Shown here: positions 22,860 through 36,500 of the stretch, piece by piece
Numbering within the stretch: position 1 is the stretch's first letter
Layout of the letters: each line of letters begins with the position of its first letter
NCBI RefSeq assembly: GCF_010183535.1
Contig: NC_071333.1
Location: 8,802,587 to 8,866,586, forward strand
Reading direction: 5' to 3'
Source of the DNA: Caenorhabditis remanei
Taxonomy: Eukaryota; Nematoda; Chromadorea; Rhabditida; Rhabditidae
Length of the DNA: 64,000 bases
Made by a program: the position numbers and the translations under genes
The notes under the pieces: model-generated
What the model was told of the DNA's origin: nothing
The model's input: only the letters and a program-made list of their open reading frames with translations
Databases searched by the model: none

Positions 22860-23248
22860 TCAAACGACCGTCGTTTCATAAGAATCCATAATAATAATAG
22901 TACAATTCTCTTTATGTAGATGATGATCTTTTCAGGGTATGTTATTGAATAACGACTTTGTGTCCAACACTATTCATGTTTCGTGTAGCTTCATCTTCTC
23001 ATTTTTACCAGCTCGATCAAATTAATAAATGATTTTTAATCCGTTATAACTTTCTCATTTGTTGACAGTTCCGTAATGATCAAAAAACGCTCTTCCAGAT
23101 GTTTGGGTTTTGTCATGATTTTTCGTTATGGTGTATAGAAAAAAAAATAACAAAAAGAAATTTACTAGTTTCCACTTAGAGCACACGACCAAAAAAAGAA
23201 GATGGTGAGAGGAGTAACGTCATGACAAAATTGTGAATCCATTGAAGT
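22860..23248. other. Convergent 3' regions
   Basis: 3' UTRs of grd-1 (+) and the neuropeptide gene (-) meet here. The grd-1 AATAAA is at 23024-23029. Nothing else is visible. Confidence 0.5.
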
Positions 23249-23800
23249 TTACTTCCTGGATGAGGGCAACATGCACTGGACAGGCGAGAGGAAACAGTTG
23301 GAGAAGTCGTCGTCGATGCTACGACGTTCCAAGTCGGACTTCTTAACAAGACCACGTTTCAGTCCCAATTGGGTCTGCGCACCACGATTTCTGAAATAGC
23401 ATCATTTTGTTTTCAATCTCATTCTCAAATTCTTTTTTCATGCACATCATTATTCTTACTCAATTACTATTTGACATAACAAAATAGTACGGATGATAAT
23501 CAGATTTGCATTTTTCTGATAACATACGTTATAAACCTCGGATCAAAAACGCTATCCTGTTCTAGACATAAATCAGGATGCATGAAATGATGGAATGGTG
23601 ATGAGATCAAGGAAGTAAGTTTGTGAAGCCCAAAAACATTGAATGTACCTCATAAGTAGACGGATCAATGCATCATTTGAGAGTCTCTTCTGAATAATCT
23701 GGTCATCCTCGTCGCGTGGCGAGACCATTGGAATTGCTTCAGCCAACAGAAGAATAGCAAGGAAAGCGATGAAGAGTTGGAATAGTTTACCAGAATTCAT
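23249..23800 (-). CDS. Allatostatin-C-like neuropeptide precursor, 97 aa
   Basis: Two exons, 23649..23800 and 23249..23390, joined in phase 2 by a TTTCAG acceptor. Residues 1-22 are a signal peptide (FIAFLAILLLAEA). Dibasic sites at QKR (37-39), LKR (61-63) and ERR (72-74) would release several peptides. The last is SIDDDFSNCFLSPVQCMLPS plus SRK, with Cys83 and Cys90 spaced C-x6-C. Arthropod allatostatin C has the same C-x6-C disulfide ring with aromatic and Pro residues inside (CYFNPISC type), and here the ring is CFLSPVQC. This makes it a secreted cyclic neuropeptide of the allatostatin C/somatostatin-like class, acting on G-protein-coupled receptors. The class is inferred from the motif only. 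Confidence 0.82.
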
Positions 23801-25137
23801 TTTTCTTTGCAAGACCAGTCCGGTGAGCTGACAAAAAGTATAAAATGAATGTGGGCTTGAGTATAAGAGGACCTCGGTGCCTCGAGGTGGGCGGCGCTTG
23901 GATTGTGGCGAGGACCCAGGTAAAAAGGAGGTAGGAAAAGAAATCAGGAGAAATACTGAGTGGGAGCTAAAGAGAATAAGCTATTTTTCACAGTACACTG
24001 GACTCGAACAAAGTCAAAAACGTTTAGAGAAATCCCGAGTGATGTGGGAGAGCCCACGCAAGAGTTTTATGTCCTTTGCAAAAGTTAATCCGACCGAAGC
24101 AAATTTGTTCTTCTACCTTTGTCTCGGGAAGAAGCATTTCTATTGTTTCGAGATGGTAGTCACATGATTACTAAATAATGAATCAACGTCATCAACAACA
24201 AGATTCCAGGAGAAACAATAGAAATGACTAATAGTAATGAAAAAAGTATTAATGAATCAGTCTACTACAAACTCGATGGCTTTCGAGCAGAAACGTATCA
24301 AGGCAAATTTAAATTTTACAACCAATTATAACACTCTGAAGAAATAACAAACAGTTTCATGGTTCCTCGATTTACGAATTTGTAGCCAAGGGCAAAGAAA
24401 CTGTTGAAAAATATTATAGTGGTAATTATTCGAGCTATGATGTCGTTGCTAGATATCAATGTCATTTTGAAAGAGACAACATGATACACACTAAATTACA
24501 TGCTTTGAAACTCCACAACTTTTTGTAAAAAAGTGATATCATAATGAAATTAACTGTGATACTACATAGTAATTTCCAGTAAGTTCCATGATCACTTCTC
24601 AATTTTAGCTCTGGCATTTAGTTTTAGAAAAAACGTCAAATATCTTTAAAAATCCATTCGGTCTGAAAAAATAAACCAAACAACTGTTGAAAGTTAAATC
24701 GAATTCAACCTGTTCAATATTCACATCCGTTTCACTGAGTCACGAAAACTTTCAGATTCTGTTTTTTGTCTATTTTTGGTGGAGGAATCGGAAAAACTTT
24801 CATCCCCGCGTCAACGAATTGAAAATAAATGGGTGCAAAGAGTAATGAAAGTCTAGCTGTCAAATTTTTGCATTGGCTTTAAAAAATGCATTCATTTCAA
24901 TCTCTTTCTTTGAACTTTGCGCAATACGTCACTTGTAAATTAAAAAGGTCCGTAGGAAAAGTTTATTTGGGGCATTTCGAACGATTCAGTGAGTTTAGAG
25001 GGGAAAAAGAATGAATGAAACCCATAATTTGAATTAAACAAGTTTACAATGTAATATTCGGCAAACAAATACTAAAAACAATATAATTTAAGGCAAGGCA
25101 CATAAAACTGAGGATGATGTCAAGTTCAGCTGTCTCA
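23801..25137. other. Intergenic, 5' region of the neuropeptide gene
   Basis: No gene supported. A GC-rich stretch at 23870-23915 (CCTCGGTGCCTCGAGG and following) lies about 70-115 bp upstream of the neuropeptide start and may be promoter sequence. Confidence 0.4.
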
Positions 25138-26699
25138 TCAGAAGTCCGGAACTTTGGTCAGGGTGTCCACATCTGAAAATGTATTTGGAAATGACAAATT
25201 TTCAAAAGAAACGTCTAAAAAGTATATTCTCAGGGAAAAAGTTATTATCATAGCCCAGAAATGTACAATTGATGAAGATGCGGTCCCATTTCTACTTTCC
25301 TGTTTTCCTTTTCGATAATTATTTTCTTTTTTCAATTTCAGGGTATTGGTCTTTACTATTAATCTGTTACACCGGGGATTTTCAAAAACTTGTCGTCAAT
25401 ACCGACTTCATTCAAAAAAATCCTACAAAAAATACATTTTTCAGGCGTCAAATGACTCACAATCCGCTGTAATGACATTCTCCAAAACCAGACCAATGAA
25501 GCTTTTCTTTTCCTCATCAAGTTCCGTTGTCTTCTCTGGCTCGAAATACCTGCAAGACGTTTTCTTTTTACGTTTTTGCATAAAAAAGTGTTTTGGTTGG
25601 TAGAGAACAAAAGAAGAAGTCAAGTGAAACTAAGCACTTACCATCCCATATGACGACTGCAAGATCGGCAAAGGCAAATTGTCCATTTGTAGCCAGGATA
25701 CCAAGTTGCTTGAGATTGGGGCTGAAAATAGCACACAATAAACAATGGATGATGTTTATGATGTTTGATTCCATAACTTTAGCTACTTTTTATTGATGAT
25801 TGACAGAAGAACCATTGAAATATTTTATTCCAAAGATTTTATTGGCACTTTTCTTTCGAAAAAAAGTATGTGAGTATACTGAACGCTGAGCGCTGAGCGC
25901 ATTCCCGTTTTAATTTACTTCTAATCTCATCTCACTTTTTATGGTACCTCCATGTACAAAAAAAGCACATGTCCCTACTTTCCTAGTCTAATAGCACACT
26001 TCATTTCTACTTGCACAGATAAAATTCACATCCGATTTATAGCCGTGTGATCAGAACCACTATTCCTATCCGCTTAGCCAATGATTTTCCAGACTGCCAA
26101 ACAAACGAAAAGGACAAGAAAAATCCGTTTTTAACCCGATTTATTCCAGTGATAATATTTATAGATATGATATCATCATTGAAATTCTATTTAAATATAT
26201 GAATTATTTAAAGTTGACTCAAATTGAACCATTGACGTCAAGCAATATCCACCGAAAGTTGGTAATGAGCCCGGAATGGGCCTGATGTTGTTCAAGTTTT
26301 CATATATTTATTGAGTTTTGCAATAGAAATCTTACCGTGCCATGGAAATGCAGGTGAGCGGTCTTGGCACCGAAAACGTGAAATTTGTGGCCTGAATTAA
26401 TGAAAATAGATCACGAAATTCCAAAAATTTATGAACAAATACCTTCTGGATTTGTCAACACGTGCACTTTTGTAGTTTTTCCAGCCAACGGGAAGTCGTA
26501 TTCATACTGCAGCTGATTTCGATCGACTCCTGTGATGTTGATGAGTTCTGACTGCCTGGTTAAAGATGCTCCACACTGTCGGCATAGTATTTCACCAACG
26601 TGACGGGCATTTACTAAAAAAAAATCTCCAAATATTATTTAAAGTTATAAATTGAAACTCACCATTAAGGAAACACGCTAATAACAATAGGAACCACAT
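25138..26699 (-). CDS. Secreted CULT-domain (cereblon-type) protein, 155 aa
   Basis: Exons are 26663..26699, 26443..26613, 26336..26391, 25642..25721, 25461..25549 and 25138..25172. Residues 1-15 (MWFLLLLACFLN) are a signal peptide. The rest is a single CULT domain: a CRQC zinc pair at 23/26, LTNPEGHKFHVF at 65-76, TWYPGYKWTICLCRSC at 94-109 with the second zinc pair at 106/109, and HMGW at 112-115. The three cage tryptophans that bind glutarimide-type ligands in human cereblon are present (W95, W101, W115). The cereblon Lon and DDB1-binding parts are absent, so this should be an extracellular ligand-binding protein, not a ubiquitin-ligase adaptor. If the last donor is not used, exon 5 reads to a TGA at 25441, giving 150 aa. 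Confidence 0.9.
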
Positions 26700-27721
26700 T
26701 GAACTCAATCGATAATTAACAAAAGGCCCGAGAGTAAAGAGGTGCTACACTTCCACGTACAAACGACACTCCAACATAACGAGTCGCACATTGTTCACCG
26801 TAAATCTACACTACTTTAAGGAAGGTTCTAGAACGTTTTCAACTGATAATAAGAGTTTTTAACTGGTTCTCAGTAGAATTTTCGATTCGAAAAGTGTCAG
26901 GAAAAGTAGAAAATAAAAGGCGCCGACTGTACCTTTTATTATGGCACTCTAAAGCATATTTGTTTTATTTCTCAATGTTGTGACATTGCGGAATAATTGT
27001 ATTTGTGTCGTATTTTTGATTTCTGTGAACAGTAAATGAAAAATAAGTATGTTTTTTTTTCTAAATTTATTCAACTCCAATAAAATCTCGATTGAAAAAA
27101 TCCAACGTAAAATTGACAAAGAAAGAGTGCAAATCATTTGAAGTACAGAATTTGAGGAGGGCTTTGATGAGAGGTTGTTCCAAAAAGAAACAATTCTGGA
27201 AGAAGAGTTTACATATTTTTTAGATTAGAACACAAGCGTAAAACGGAGAAGAAGGCAATAGATAAGGCTACAAAAGAACGGAACGATTGCTTACAATCCA
27301 AAAGGGAGAAATAATTCAAATGAGGAAAAAAAGAAGAGATCAGAATTCAGTTTGAGTCAAGGAATTCTAACTGTCAAGGTTGAACGGAGGGAAGAGAAGA
27401 AGGCGAAGAGCTCACCGGCTGGCTTCGATGAAACGACACTATATAGAATAAAAGCTGGGAGAAATTTAAAGCCGAAACCATGAAAAACCTACAGTCCGAG
27501 GTATACAAAAAATTGGCGGTGGTGGGGGGCAACAATCAAGGGAATTGTGAAAAAGGGGATGTTCAAATGACAAAGCAGTGGGTATTGGAATACATGAATC
27601 ACACATATGAAACGTTATTGCAATAAAATTGAGTTTTCAACCAGGCAATCTACCAAAATTAGAAAAGTATGGAATTTGAAAATGGAAAATTATCTATTAT
27701 TACATTTGAAGTATATTAAAT
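26700..27721. other. Intergenic
   Basis: Promoter of the CULT gene and 3' region of alr-1. Purine-rich + strand at 27.2-27.5 kb; no gene seen. Confidence 0.4.
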
Positions 27722-30595
27722 TCATGGACTCTCTTCCTTCTTAACGTCGGATATCAGACTGTTCATATCGGCGAAGTTTGTTGGACTCGCTGAGTTGGCG
27801 GCTGTTCTGGAGCTCTCTGTTGGTGTTGGCGAGGAACTGCCAGCTCGGCTGTTTGATTTCGAATCTTCTGTCTTCAATGGAACAATGTCGGTTACTTCAG
27901 CAGTTGCTCCTGATGGTGCATTGGCCATAAGTTGTGATCGGAATGCATCCATTGCTCTGCTGAGTTGTTGAACATACAGAAGTTGTTGAGTGACTGGTGC
28001 TACTCCTCCGAAAAACAAGTTGAGTGCATCCGCGTTTGATGCAAATGTGGGTGTGACTGCGTTTTGAGAAACTGGAGAAGCAGAAGTGACGGGTACAGAT
28101 GGAGATTGCGACCGACGATCTGCATTAGCCATTCGTACTTGTTCACCTGAAATTGATATTTAGATCGTATCAAGTCACCCTTAGAAAAATCGAAAAATAC
28201 AATGAGAAATGTAACTTACTCAAAAGATGAGCGGCGGCTTGTTGATTGATGGCTGCAAAAATCGCTTCTTGACTCAGCATCATCTGGTATGGATTATCTC
28301 CATTTGAATTTGGAATATTTAATGGAGCTTGATAAGGATGATGAGTACTGCTTCGTTCCTGCTTGCGATATTTTGCACGTCTGTTTTGGAACCACACCTG
28401 TAATGAAAAGAGATTGAGGAATTGTCGTTTTAAGAAAAATGTGTGGTATTAGACGCCAACTAGGAGGTATTATAGTTTGATATACGTATCGCCTGATAAC
28501 TACGACTAGATAAATGAAATCTTTGAAGACATGTCTCAGACCCCCTAGTTCAAAATGCTTCAAATTGTAAGAAAAACATGTCTTATGTATAAAATTGGCT
28601 TCTCCACTTATAGGATTATAGCTGATGTAATTCCATTATGACTGCAATGTGATCTATGGTAATTACTGTAAAATCAGGTGTTGGTCCCTCCGTTTACCTT
28701 AATTGCGAGGTGACGACAACCTATTAGAAAAGAAGATTAGCGAGCAATCGCGTGAAGCAATTTAGATAACATCGCGTGCTTAACTAATTTTTTCATTCAT
28801 TCACTGGGTATAAGTACTCTTTCGTGATATAACCAATCTGCACAATCTTCGTCATACCAACACCCGCATGATGAAAGGGGGACCAATATCGCTTCCCGAC
28901 TAGTGGCACATTTATTATTCTCTATGCATTATCAAATGAATTTGTAGAGAGCATTTCTCTTTCTATCTCTTGATAGGAACTTCGCGCTGGAAAATCCTAC
29001 TGTAACTTACTTGAACTCGTGCCTCTGTCAGTTGGACTCGTGTTGCCAATTCTTCCCTGCAAAAAGATTTTTCGGTGTAATTAAGCACTTGAAAGCGTTT
29101 TGGAAGGGGGAAATCAAGGAAAGGGGGTTCTTGAATGGTTGCTTGCCGGAGCAATTGTCATTGCTCAATTAGGTCTGAATTGCGACCGGACCTTGGCACT
29201 CCTTTCGGCATTACGACAATTGATCACGCATTGTTTTTGACTAGGGCGAGAGAGACACTGCTTGAGCACAAAAAGAGCAGAAGTCAGTGTTCACGGTAAT
29301 TAATCCGCAAACGGAAAAGGCTAATTGATGAGCTAACAGGTGGTGGCCATGGTGGTTGTGGATACATGACACCTTAGTGGAGACACACGTTTTGAAGGTT
29401 TACGGCTAGATAGGATCTAGATAGCATCTTGGCAGACGTTAGAAACATGGGAAAGGTAGTCATAATGTTATTATAGCTGCTTACTGTAAACTAATTATGG
29501 GAACTCGTAATGTGGGAATAGTGAATACACAATGATTTCACATATCGATAAGATTCAGAAATTTCGAGTTGGTTTTATAGATAAAAACAAAACAATTTTT
29601 TCTCCCGTCGGTCCCTATTATTTTTCCAGGAATTCTTATTCAATATTACTACTACATAGAATGGACCTCTCTAATATTGAGCAAATGAGTTTGTGCTTCT
29701 TCAATTAAAGCTTCTATGCGCAAACACACGCGACGCGACACTTGATATTGTGCATTTTGCATGATTGCTTCATTATGAGTTTCGCCTTCTTTCCTTCCCC
29801 CTTCACCACTTCATTTTTCATTTCATTTTCATTTGGTTTTTCGTAGGTGAATTCGAAAATGAATTAGAAAATAAGAGGTGAGAAGGTAGGAGACGGAAGA
29901 TGGCCTTGCTCATTATCATGTTTGAAATCTCAATTGAGACCATATGGTGTACGCGGAAAGAGGGGATAGAAATGGAAATGCAACCAGAACGTCTAACTGT
30001 TTCAAAATTCAGAGAAGTGAAATTTTAATAGTTAATTGAAGGACAGATTCGGTTTCTTACCGCGTGAACACATCTGGATAATGGGTTCTGCCAAACACTT
30101 TCTCAAGCTCGTCTAACTGGAAAGCACTGAATGTGGTACGATATCTTCTTTGCTTCCTTTTTCCGTTATCGTCTGGACTGTTAGTACCATCTGATGGAGA
30201 TCCATTCTCTCTGCAATCCAGTGTTGAAGATCCATCAAGAATATTATCTGAAGACTTAATTTTACAAAAAACAGGGATAATAGGCTGCATTACCTCCAGT
30301 TGGTGTTTTCTTCCCGTCTTCGTCCTTGATCTCATGTTGGTTATTTGTTAAAGCAGCAATCGAAAAAGCTGGAGGAAATGATGGAAACTGAAGAGATGGG
30401 TTTGCAAACAGCTGCGCCTGCAAATTTATTTGTTTATTCGGAAAGTTTAGAAGTATGGCTTCTCACCTGCAATTGTTCCATAAGACTTTTTGAGTACTGA
30501 TTCAAATCGGCTCCATTTGATCTTAGAAGTGGTGGGCAGTTCATTTCTGGATCTTCCTGATCTTTCGTTTCGTCTTTCTTCTTCAACTCGGGCAT
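27722..30595 (-). CDS. alr-1: Aristaless-related paired-class homeodomain transcription factor
   Basis: Exons are 30467..30595, 30294..30417, 30061..30247, 29011..29056, 28220..28397 and 27722..28146, giving 362 aa. The homeodomain covers about residues 116-175: [20 protein letters not shown], then [20 protein letters not shown], then [20 protein letters not shown]. It has Gln at position 50 (WFQN), as in aristaless and Arx rather than Bicoid or Pax proteins. Introns split the homeodomain at the usual aristaless positions. The C terminus is Ser/Pro/Ala-rich and ends VKKEESP, and I see no OAR motif. In C. elegans, alr-1 acts in sensory and motor neuron identity. Introns of 613 and 1004 bp and a gene-poor upstream region suggest extended cis-regulation. 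Confidence 0.95.
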
Positions 30596-33500
30596 ACACA
30601 GTGTGTTCCGAGTTGGAAATAAAACGGTGTGAATGACAAAATGATCTTAGAAGTTAGAACTGAAAATGTTAAAAAATCGTATAAAGTATTAGAGAAGAGA
30701 CAGGAAAGATGAGGGGAGGAAGTTGAAGAAAAACAAGAAATATGAAGAGTAAAGGTGGTTAATTGAATCAAAGAAAAATTTGCATTTGATTTGGAACTGA
30801 GGTAAGAGAAGGGAGGAGGAGATGAGCACAAATTAATAATAATATTATTATGAAGAGAGTAAGATATTATATTTTATAATGCTTGATGTGCTTTCAGTCA
30901 TTTCATATCAGACATGAGAATCCAACACATTCTTACAAGTAGTTCGATTCTAGTGAAAGTCCACGCCCAGACGTGGTGATTGACACTCGTATTTTTGTCT
31001 TCGCTTCTAATAAAAATACATGATGATAAGAAGCACAAGAAGGGGAGCCAGAAGAAAAAAGTGATGCGAAATTCACAGATTTATCTGGTTTATTTCGAGA
31101 TGATCTACCTGACAAATATAGAATTTTAAGCAGATAATTTGATTGTGGGCGAAAGGATTTGGCAACATGGCTTATCGAATTAAACAAAAATGTGAGTGCT
31201 ATTTCGAATGGTGAGGCATATTAATTCTTCATTTACGCAAGCGAACAAAGTCTTAAATTTTTTCGAATCTTAAATGCTGTATTATCTTTATCCGCTGGCA
31301 GCTTGTCTCAAAAACTGAGAACAGATTAATTAGAACCAATAGAACTACTAGTTGGGAAACGAAATGTAATTTTTTATGTTGAGCTAAATTTAGGTGTTGT
31401 GGATATCTGCAGATTACGATGATGGGATATTTATAAATAAACAGGAAGTGAGAGGCAATTGAGATAAGCCGATTTCAGGAACACTGACTTAGCAGAAAAG
31501 CAACAAGTAAGTCTGAGAAACCAAAGAAAACAGAGGTACGCTGTTTCACTGATTTGATAAGATATTCTTGAATGTTATCACTTTTATGTTTACCGCCGTG
31601 TAGATAAAATGTAGGTAAACCAAACTTCTTATCATTTTATCGAACTAAAAGATCAGAAAACGGAAGGCATGCCAAGACAATGAATTAGACTAATTCGATT
31701 TGTCCCATCGGGAAAAAAGAAAGATTGTTCTATCTTCTACCGAGAACGATTGGGATCGCACAATATATTCAATTAGTTAATGTGTTAAAAGATGGCGACT
31801 TTTTGGGCCGAAACGGAAAGAGAAATTTGGAAAGAAATGAGGGAGGGTCTCCACATTATTTTCTTGTTTTCCTGCCCTTTCACCTTTGTGGTTGTCTCGG
31901 TCCCTCTCCCAGGAGTCACTTTTCCTGTTAGGATCGAATTACCATTTGCCACATTTTCATTAACTAATGAAATTATGAGAATGTGCTCACTCCCCTTCAA
32001 AAGGTGTGATGCCAATAGAAAAATGGATCAGTTTACATTATATAAAATATATTGACAGGAGTATAAAAAATGGGAAGCTGGAAAAAATAAGTAGGAAAAC
32101 TAAAAGACAAGTAAACATAAAATATTAGGCAATCATTAAAGAACATTCAAAACATTATGATTACAAGTTATAATGAAACTGAAGTTTGAGTCCGTCTTAA
32201 ATTAATTTCATTCTGGAACACTTCAAAATATGTTCTACTACGGGAATATAGTCTCCACCATTCAATAATCGGTGGTTATACCCGGGAGGTATAAATATAG
32301 AAAGCCTAACTGGATTGCTAAATAGGTTCATTAATGAATGAGGTATCTAGAGGCAAGCGGTGCATATATTACGCGCCATGTAATGATATAATTATTGTCT
32401 TAGATATCTGAATTTTCTGTTTTCGATGTGCCTTCTCCCTCCTCATCTCCTTCCCATCCGGATTATATGTGTGCATAGAAAGCACCGATACCTGAGGATG
32501 ATGTGAGTCTAAAAGTGAGATTCTAATTGAATTAGGCTCAAGAATTAGGCTCAGATCTCACTGATTCGGATGATTCGGATTAAGACGAGAATGAGGAAAA
32601 TGACTTTTTCGGAAATTGAATAATTCAACGGAAGTGAAACAACTCACGGAGTTCGTAGACTCACACGTCCTAAGAGATCAGATCACTGATTGCTCATCCA
32701 GTCGCAATGCACTTTTAAAAAAATCTTAGAAATTTAAAATTGAATCGGACAGTATCTAATGTAATTGGCTAATTCTTATGAGAAGAGGAAACAGACAATT
32801 GAGTTGGGCCAGTGTCAAACGAAGAGAGCAACACCACGCTCTTTTCCGGCTCCGCCCACTTCTCTTCCTCTCTTCCACCGTAGTTTTAGGAAGAAGACGA
32901 CTACTGCTGGGTCATCCGATACCTAGGAAACCTAACTGAATTGATACCACTTACATTGTTATTACAGTATTTGCAAATACAGTAATCCCCAAGTGTTACT
33001 TTACTTCCGGTTGTGATTGTCTATTTAGCAATGATGCAATGACAGGTGGGAGACACGTGGGAAACCAAAGTAAACCCCAGAATGGAAATGCAAATTTTTT
33101 GGAGTGTCTGGTGTCTACTACTCTCCGCGAGGATGGTCCATTTCATTAATCGTCAAAAACCGCTCATCAAATATTGAAAAGGTTTGGGTTGCGGAAGACA
33201 ATTGGAAATTGTTGTCTGCTCATAATTTTGGCTTTTATGAAAAAAGGAATAAGATCTTCAATCAGACGAAAAGTGGCCAAACTAGGATCACCTGGATTTT
33301 TAGGCCTCTAGGATTCAATTGTATCAATTTCAAAACTCCCGAACAAGAAAAAAGTAATAAAAATGACAAGATTAGAAAAAAACAATCTTGCATTCGAAAA
33401 GAAACCGGAAGTGATCGATCGGCGATTGTTATTAAGAGAGGTGTACACACGGGCTGGGAGAGTGCAGTTTACGACGGACCACGTAATACTGTTGCATCGA

Positions 33501-36500
33501 TACCGGAAGTATCAATGAGCCCCGACGTCAATTGACCTAAGGACCCCACGCTGTGCGGTACGGTCTAATCCTATTGAGTTCGCCAGAAATTAGAACGAGA
33601 GGGCAACTGGCAAAGAGACAGCGGGAATTCTGGAGAATCCTACACTTTTGGTATCGTATTTTAGTTAAATCTAAACAGTGATATTAGATTTTATAATCAA
33701 ATCTTCAAAATGAGACATCCTCCAAAAAAAGATAGGAAGAGTGTGGGACTTTCCCAACGAACGGACGGTGTTTGCTCCTAGGAAAGCTCATACATCCGGT
33801 ATTGATAGTCCAAGTGGTATCTCATGACTTTTTTATTGCCCTCCACGTCACAAAATTATGACTGTACTGTCTATTAAATAAGAGAGAAGGAAGGCAAACG
33901 GAAGGACCAGATTGCGTGGGATAGGAAGTGAGGGGTCGTAAGTAGATTAATTTACTGCTGAAATTTTCTAAATTTGCAAATGATTTACTACTATTTGTGA
34001 TGTGACAAGTGTTATGATGCAGTTGGCAATTCAATTTGTGCCTTTCGTGTCATCATTTCCAATGAAACTAATTAAATTCATAGCATTTTCATTGCATAAA
34101 GCTGTGCAAGGAGGTAAATGAGTCGAATATGATGACTGCTGAAGATAGAAATAAAACATCTGGTGAAAGCCAAGTTTGCCGGTCTGTGAGATATAAAGGA
34201 GACGAACATTCGATTTGCATAACAAATCATTTGAGAATGTTGAGGAGAGAGCTTTTCACAGTTCACATTTCATTCTCAATGCATTACAAATCATCATCAC
34301 CACCAAATTGCGCATCTCTCTTGTCATAGCCACTAAAATTCCAAGAGCTTGTCTATCAAATTCCACAAAACGTATACATATTTGTGAGCTGATCTTCTGA
34401 ATGACACTTTTTCTGAGAATATACTAGACGAGTCGAAAATAAAGATACCGTGGATGTGTTTAATCGAATTACGGAAGCTAGGCACCTGCTATCGTAGGTG
34501 AGAAGGCGTTTAGCACCTGTAGGCACGGGGACGTTCAGTTTCTCATGTTGACTTAAGCGGGTTCAGAAAGGATGAGCACTTGGGAAAAAAGGAAGGAAGT
34601 AGAAAGACAATAGGCGTGAACGGATTCTGTTGATTCCAGCACCTTCTTCTATACAATAAGTCATAATTGAATTATGAGAACCTATTGGAGTGAGAAAAAA
34701 GAGAATGAGAGAAGGACAAGGTTCTAAGATTACCTTTACAACGTTCTAAGATAAGCATCTAGGGTGGCGCCATCATTTTGCGAACTGTCATCGATCATCC
34801 AATTAAGTCAGGTCGGAAATGAGTATGAATATGAAAAACTGAGAAGACAAGATAGGGAAACCAATTTGAATGAGGTATGTGAAGGTTCTCTGTACTCTTT
34901 TTGAATGAGGGATCAAAAAAATGAAAATGACAGTGGAGATGGGGAATCTAAACACGATGCCGCTATAAAATTAAGGGATTAGGGGTAAAGAAAGTTGAAC
35001 TGCGGCTTCGATAGGGGGTGTCCTCGATTCTGTTACGGTCAATTCGTCGTCTATTGTGCATACCAATCCGATTGAGGATAATTAGCAAAAAGAGGGACGC
35101 TTACTCATTTAATTGGTTTGAAGCGATGTGGTCTACCGATATCTGGCCGATTTTACTCTTATCTCATGGTCCGAATCTGATGTTCGTTGTACTTCGCAGG
35201 CAGGTGTGAGAAAGTTACACTTTTCAGATTCCTCCAACGGTTCGAAACTGAACAATAACGACACTTTTGATCTGAAGAATTGGTTGCGCGTCTCGTGTTA
35301 CGGAACAATTTAGGGAACAAGCAAAGAGGAGGAGGCGACAAATGGCAACACTTTAGAGAATGGCATGGGCTCTACTATAGAAATGCATAATAATGGTTTA
35401 TTTGATAGTGTGGTTGTAAGCGCGATGAGCTACCGAGCAGAAACAACTTTACTAGAGCTTGATGCACGCATTTATATTGCATTTGATGACTTGTTTAGCC
35501 ATTTATGAATGTTTTCCTTCTGGAACTATTTGCTTAGCGGAAAATAAAGTTCAATGTCTTTTTCGGAACAGGAAGATTGAATTTTCGGATTTCGATATAG
35601 AAATTCGTTGTTTTCATAAAAACGTAAATGTAGGAGAGGGACCCCTCAATTAATAAAACATTGTGTCAGTGGTGGCGGGTGTCCAATCAAAATTCATGCG
35701 CGCTATATAATTTAAATAATATTCGTTTTTGTTCCGAAACCGTAGCAACGTCAACCGGCGATTTCTAGCTACAATATTTGTAGACAGAAGTTGTGTTCTC
35801 TTTCCGGAAAACGCTGGGACACCGAGGACCAGGTTTGATTTTCTGCGCAATTGAGCTTTATTGACAAATGGGTGGCCTCTAAATGATTGGAGAGAACGGG
35901 AAAATAAAAATGAAAAAAAAATGGAAAAGTGGAAAATAGGTATAACGGATTAGCAGTTTTTCAAAAAAAAAGAAGTTATAATTAAATTGCTCAACAAGGA
36001 ATTGTCGCACACAGTTTGCTACATTTTATTATAACTGTACTTCGTCTACTGTGGAACTTGAATCTTCAGGATTTTCGAAAATATAATTTATTCGTTGCTT
36101 AAAAGATTCTCTATTGGATGAAAAACGCTTTTTGGAAAGTTCTCAAACAAAACTGTCAATATTATTATTGCTATTCAATTCAATATTTGGGGCAAGTGAA
36201 TCTCATTATGCTTGAGAAAATGTACTAGCAAAGTGACTTAAAAGATTGTAAAACGTGAGAGATGGCTTGTGGCTACAATACCTGTGATGTGACGTCTTTG
36301 AATATAAGTATGACTCGTCAAAAGGTGTGGTTTTTGATATCAAATGTTTCCAGAAGATTTGATTTCAACAAGTGCAAGATACAATAAGTTTGTATTTGTT
36401 TTTTATGTCTACGGAGGCAAAAAATGAGCAAGAAAACGAAACCAATAAACTAGAATGCAGGAAGAACTTAAAAGACAGACACATTTGAGAAAAGGGGAAA

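Noticed and set aside
34470..34530. CACCTG-rich short inverted repeat
   Set aside because: CACCTGCTATCGTAGGTG can form only a 5-bp stem; this is too short to claim a functional element.
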